Below are positions 3,851 to 6,352 of a stretch of 6,352 bases of DNA, in pieces. The translations under genes and the position numbers were made by a program. This DNA is from DASUAS01 sp035763625 (lineage in GTDB: Bacteria > Actinomycetota > Acidimicrobiia > IMCC26256 > DASPTH01). Positions within the stretch are counted from its first letter, which is position 1. Each line of letters starts with the position of its first letter. The stretch is taken from assembly GCA_035763625.1 (NCBI GenBank), contig DASUAS010000422.1, positions 1 through 6,352 on the forward strand, in the 5' to 3' direction. The notes under the pieces were generated by a model that was not told the DNA's origin, ran no database searches, and saw only the letters and a program-made list of their open reading frames with translations.

Positions 3851-6087
3851 CACGCGTCACCTGCCTCGGAGTCGCTGGTGCGCAGCTCGAGGTCGCGCTG
3901 GTCCACCGCGCCGGGGCCGGGACCGACGCGTTCGATCCGCACCGCGCACACCTTGAACTCGGGGATCTTCGACTCGGGGTCGAGGACGGGGTTGGTGAGC
4001 TGGTTGGCCGCCAGCGCACCGGCCCAGTGGTACGGGATGAAGACGGTGTCGGGCCGGATCGTGGTCACGACGTTGGCCGGGACCGTGATCGTGCCTCGCC
4101 GCGACGTCACCCGCACCCGGTCGCCGTCGGCGATGCCGTGCTGCTCGGCGAGGCGGGGATGGATCTCGCAGAGCGGCTCGGGATACTGCTCCACCAGCGC
4201 GGCGATGCGGCGGGTCTGCGTGCCCGAGAGGTACTGGCTGATCACCCGCCCGGTGGTGTACCAGACCGGGTACTCGGCGTCGACCACCTCGGCCGGCGGC
4301 CGGTGCGTCACCGCGACGAACCGGGCCCGGCCGCTCGGCGTGTTGAACCGCAGGTCTTCGAAGAGCCGTGGCGTCCCCGGATGGTCCTCGTTGGGACAGG
4401 GCCAGAAGATGCCCATCTCGTCTTCGAGCCGTTGCCACGTGATGCCCGAGTAGTCGGCGACACCCCCCTTGGTCGCGACGCGGAACTCCTCGAAGACCGC
4501 CTGCGGGCCGTCGTACTCGAAGTACCGGCCGGCGCCGAGGCGGCGCGCGAGGTCGCACACGATGTCGAGGTCGTGTCGGGCCCGCCCCGGCGGGGCGACC
4601 GCGGCGTTGATCTTCACGACGCGCCCCTCGGCGGTGGTGACGATGCCGTCGTCCTCCTCGTGCAGCGACCCGGGGAGCACGACGTCGGCGTAGGTCGCGG
4701 TCTCCGACATGAAGAAGTCGATCACGCCGAAGAACTCGAGCCGTTCCAGCGCCCGCTTCGTGAGCCCGGTCTCGGGCAGCGACACCACCGGGTTGAAGCA
4801 GATCGAGAGCAGTCCCCTGATCTCGCCCGCGTCGATGGCCTTCACGATCTCCTCCGCGCTGAGCCCGCGACTCTGCAGGTCGTCGGGCGCGCACCCCCAG
4901 ACCGACGCGATGTACGAGCGCGCGTCCGGGTCGTCGATGCTGCGCATCCCCGGGAGCTGCTCCGACTTCGCGCCGTGCTCGCGCGCGCCCTGACCGTTGC
5001 CCTGCCCGGTGATCATGCACGCGCCACTACCCGGCCGCCCGACGCGTCCGCACGCGAGCGCGAGGTTGATGCAGGACGACACGTTGTCGACGCCCTTGGT
5101 GTGGTGCTCGATGCCGCGCGCGTGCAGGATCATGCCGCTGCCCGGCGCACCCCACAGCTCGGCGGCCTCCTCGATGCGTGCGCGGGGCACGCCCGTGACC
5201 TCGGCACCCCAGTCGAGCGTGTACTCGCGCACCGCGGCGGCCGCCGCCTCGAAGCCCTCGGTGTGGGCCTCGATGAACTCGTGGTCGAGCAGATCGCGCT
5301 CGATCAGCTCGTGGAGGATGGTGCCCATCAACGCGGTGTCGGTGCCGGGACGCAGGCCCAGGAACACGTCGGCGGTGCGCGCCAGGGGCGTGACCCGCGG
5401 GTCGGCGACGATGAGCTTGGCGCCGCGGTCGCGCGCCCGCCACACGTAGCTGGTGGTGATCGGCGCGCACTCGGCGACGTTGGCGCCGGCGATGAAGAGC
5501 ACGTCGGCGAGGGGCAGGTCGCTCCACGGGTTGAGCGCGCGGTCGACGCCGAACGCCTTGGTGTACGCGTGGCCGGCCGACACCATGCAGAGGCGGCCGT
5601 TGTAGTCGAGGTGACGGGTGCCCACCGCGAGCCGCGAGAACTTGCCCATCAGGTAGGCGATCTCGGTCGTCAGCGACGCGCCGTTGAGCACGGCGACGCT
5701 GTCGGGGCCGTGCTCCGCCTGGATCCGGCGGATCTCACTGGCGACGCGGTCGAGCGCGTCGTCCCAACCGGTCGTCTCGAAGCCGGTGTCGGTGCGCACG
5801 AGCGGGTCGAGGAGGCGGTCGGGGTGGTTGCCCTGCAGGTAGCGCTTCACGCCCTTGGGGCACAGCCGGCCCTCGTTGAACGGGAACTCGTACCACGGCT
5901 CGAAGCCCACGACCTGCTCGTCGTGGACCTTGAGGATGATCCCGCACTGCTGGCCGCAGAAGCAGCAGTGGGTCTTGACCTGGCGGTCGATCTCCAGGTC
6001 GGCGTCCCACCCTCCGGGCGGTGCCTCGTTGAGGTGGGGGCCGTAGCGCGCGACGAGCTCGGCCTCGGACAACGGGGGGCGTGACAT
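3850..6087 (-). CDS. Molybdopterin oxidoreductase, catalytic subunit (NapA/NasA/NarB-like, probable oxyanion reductase)
   Basis: This 745-aa member of the DMSO reductase superfamily should bind Mo/W-bis-MGD. The N terminus carries a [4Fe-4S] motif, Cys41-x2-Cys44-x3-Cys48-x27-Cys76, followed by PKGVKRYLQ. The predicted metal ligand is Cys167 in NGRLCMVSAG. Met168 follows, as in periplasmic and assimilatory nitrate reductases (RLCMSSAV), whereas formate dehydrogenases have Sec/Cys-His. GQGNGQGAREHG (361-372) matches the nitrate reductase GQPxxxGxREVG loop, with Arg369 as the likely active-site arginine. CFNPVVSLPET (430-440) and the C-terminal cofactor-binding domain (about 605-720, ending NPVLDPESKIPEFKVCAVRI) complete the fold. 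Length fits NarB-type enzymes. There is no Tat motif or other signal. Start ATG 6087 lacks a strong ribosome binding site, but overlaps in TGATG with the stop of a 20-codon frame, suggesting translational coupling. Nitrate is the best-guess substrate; selenate, chlorate or a non-canonical formate dehydrogenase remain possible. Confidence 0.93.
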   Translation of the reverse strand: MSRPPLSEAELVARYGPHLNEAPPGGWDADLEIDRQVKTHCCFCGQQCGIILKVHDEQVVGFEPWYEFPFNEGRLCPKGVKRYLQGNHPDRLLDPLVRTDTGFETTGWDDALDRVASEIRRIQAEHGPDSVAVLNGASLTTEIAYLMGKFSRLAVGTRHLDYNGRLCMVSAGHAYTKAFGVDRALNPWSDLPLADVLFIAGANVAECAPITTSYVWRARDRGAKLIVADPRVTPLARTADVFLGLRPGTDTALMGTILHELIERDLLDHEFIEAHTEGFEAAAAAVREYTLDWGAEVTGVPRARIEEAAELWGAPGSGMILHARGIEHHTKGVDNVSSCINLALACGRVGRPGSGACMITGQGNGQGAREHGAKSEQLPGMRSIDDPDARSYIASVWGCAPDDLQSRGLSAEEIVKAIDAGEIRGLLSICFNPVVSLPETGLTKRALERLEFFGVIDFFMSETATYADVVLPGSLHEEDDGIVTTAEGRVVKINAAVAPPGRARHDLDIVCDLARRLGAGRYFEYDGPQAVFEEFRVATKGGVADYSGITWQRLEDEMGIFWPCPNEDHPGTPRLFEDLRFNTPSGRARFVAVTHRPPAEVVDAEYPVWYTTGRVISQYLSGTQTRRIAALVEQYPEPLCEIHPRLAEQHGIADGDRVRVTSRRGTITVPANVVTTIRPDTVFIPYHWAGALAANQLTNPVLDPESKIPEFKVCAVRIERVGPGPGAVDQRDLELRTSDSEAGDA

Positions 6088-6109
6088 CAGCTCTGGTCGA
6101 TTTCGCTAC

Positions 6110-6133
6110 GGCGTCCCGGCCTCCGGCCACGCC
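6110..6133. promoter_or_regulatory. Hairpin in the spacer upstream of the molybdoenzyme gene
   Basis: GGCGT (6110-6114) and GGCC (6118-6121) pair with GGCC (6125-6128) and ACGCC (6129-6133), giving a 9-bp GC-rich stem with a TCC loop and a 3-base bulge on one side. It lies in the 61-bp gap between the stop of the zinc-ribbon gene (6149) and the ATG of the molybdoenzyme gene (6087). There is no run of T after it in the minus-strand direction, so a simple intrinsic terminator is unlikely. It could act as a processing or mRNA-stability element setting different levels of the two products, or be a chance feature of GC-rich DNA. Confidence 0.35.
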
Positions 6134-6148
6134 TCCGCTGCATCTCCA

Positions 6149-6352
6149 TCAGCCGAATCCTCCGACTCGATCGGACTGCGCGAGCGCGACCAGCCGTCGT
6201 CGGCAGCGCGGACACACGTCCTGCCAATTCCCGCCGTCGGCGAGCGCGTAGTCGAAGCCGAGCTCGGGCAGGATGTCCTTCAGGTCGTTCATCTGCAGTT
6301 GCGAAGCGAACGCGTCGCCGCACTCGCGGCAGTGCTGCGCCGGCCCTCGCGC
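6149..6352 (-). CDS. CxxC...CPxC zinc-ribbon or rubredoxin-like protein, C-terminal part
   Basis: The last 67 residues of a minus-strand gene entering from the right edge are present. The frame is supported by two cysteine pairs, HCRECG (fragment residues 7-12) and VCPRCRRR (46-53). Between them lies an ordered helix-rich segment (LQMNDLKDILPELGFDYALA) and an aromatic NWQDV just before the second pair. The pattern CxxCG-x35-CPxC suits a structural zinc ribbon. It also recalls rubredoxin, where Trp precedes CPxCG, although rubredoxins usually have about 29 residues between pairs and a glycine after the last cysteine, which is missing here. The gene ends 61 bp before the molybdoenzyme start and is read in the same direction, so it is probably in the same operon, as an accessory or electron-carrying protein. 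Family not identified. The unseen N terminus may carry another domain. Confidence 0.72.
   Translation of the reverse strand, partial: ARGPAQHCRECGDAFASQLQMNDLKDILPELGFDYALADGGNWQDVCPRCRRRLVALAQSDRVGGFG

Noticed and set aside
3227..4453. Long plus-strand open frame across the ferredoxin and molybdoenzyme genes
   Set aside because: It crosses two well-supported minus-strand genes and has low-complexity composition and no recognisable motif.
4027..6084. Long open frame (685 codons) on the plus strand opposite the molybdoenzyme gene
   Set aside because: It is an antisense shadow: the product is a biased Arg/Val/Glu/His mixture with no domain, while the minus-strand frame has all family motifs. 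Such frames are common opposite GC-rich genes.
3850..6087. Formate dehydrogenase as the primary call for the catalytic subunit
   Set aside because: The predicted Mo ligand Cys167 is followed by Met, not the His typical of formate dehydrogenases, and the HPP gene in the operon favours an oxyanion reductase. It is kept only as an alternative.
6087..6323. 78-codon Arg-rich frame upstream of the molybdoenzyme
   Set aside because: Most of it is an out-of-frame shadow of the CxxC...CPxC protein. Only the last 20 codons are of possible interest and are discussed as a finding.
1..6352. CRISPR arrays, tRNA or rRNA genes, insertion sequences and integrase sites
   Set aside because: No regularly spaced repeats, cloverleaf-like sequences, transposase frames or flanking inverted repeats were seen on reading both strands.

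Overview
The window is GC-rich (roughly 70%) with almost every gene codon ending in G or C. Genes are tightly packed, with TGATG, ATGA and GTGA stop/start overlaps. With the zinc-finger DksA/TraR-like protein and the overall protein style this suggests an actinobacterium (Acidimicrobiia or a relative is a guess). No rRNA, tRNA or other marker that would fix the taxonomy is present.

Layout, left to right. (1) Minus strand, 1-1329: a two-gene unit. It starts at 1329 with a three-domain regulator (degenerate KaiC/RecA-like sensor fold, XRE helix-turn-helix, cupin) and continues after 24 bp into a DsbA-like thioredoxin-fold protein cut by the window edge. (2) 1330-1433: a 104-bp divergent intergenic region with three copies of a GCAAT/ATTGC element, the likely shared control region. 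(3) Plus strand, 1434-1856: a DksA/TraR-type C4 zinc-finger protein. It converges on, and overlaps by 28 bp, the end of the next operon. (4) Minus strand, 6352-1829: one long operon transcribed right to left. The order is the C-terminal part of a CxxC...CPxC zinc-ribbon or rubredoxin-like protein, a 61-bp spacer with a hairpin and a 20-codon reading frame, a 745-aa molybdopterin oxidoreductase of the NapA/NasA (Cys-Met) type, a four-cluster ferredoxin subunit, a Tat-type membrane-anchored Rieske protein, a 67-aa protein with two membrane helices, and an HPP-family membrane protein.

How the genes work together. The catalytic molybdenum subunit, the 4x[4Fe-4S] subunit and the Rieske [2Fe-2S] subunit overlap head to tail and most likely form one electron-transfer complex. 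The Cys-Met at the predicted Mo site favours an oxyanion reductase, nitrate reductase-like, over a formate dehydrogenase. HPP proteins are linked to nitrite transport in plants and cyanobacteria, which fits nitrogen oxyanion metabolism, but the substrate cannot be proved from sequence. Only the Rieske protein carries a twin-arginine sequence, so either the catalytic module stays in the cytoplasm or it is exported as a Tat passenger, as in arsenite oxidase. No cytochrome b, NrfD/PsrC-type quinone subunit or c-type heme protein is encoded here. The redox partner is therefore open. This unusual Mo/4-cluster/Rieske combination and the KaiC-like/XRE/cupin regulator are the two items most worth following.
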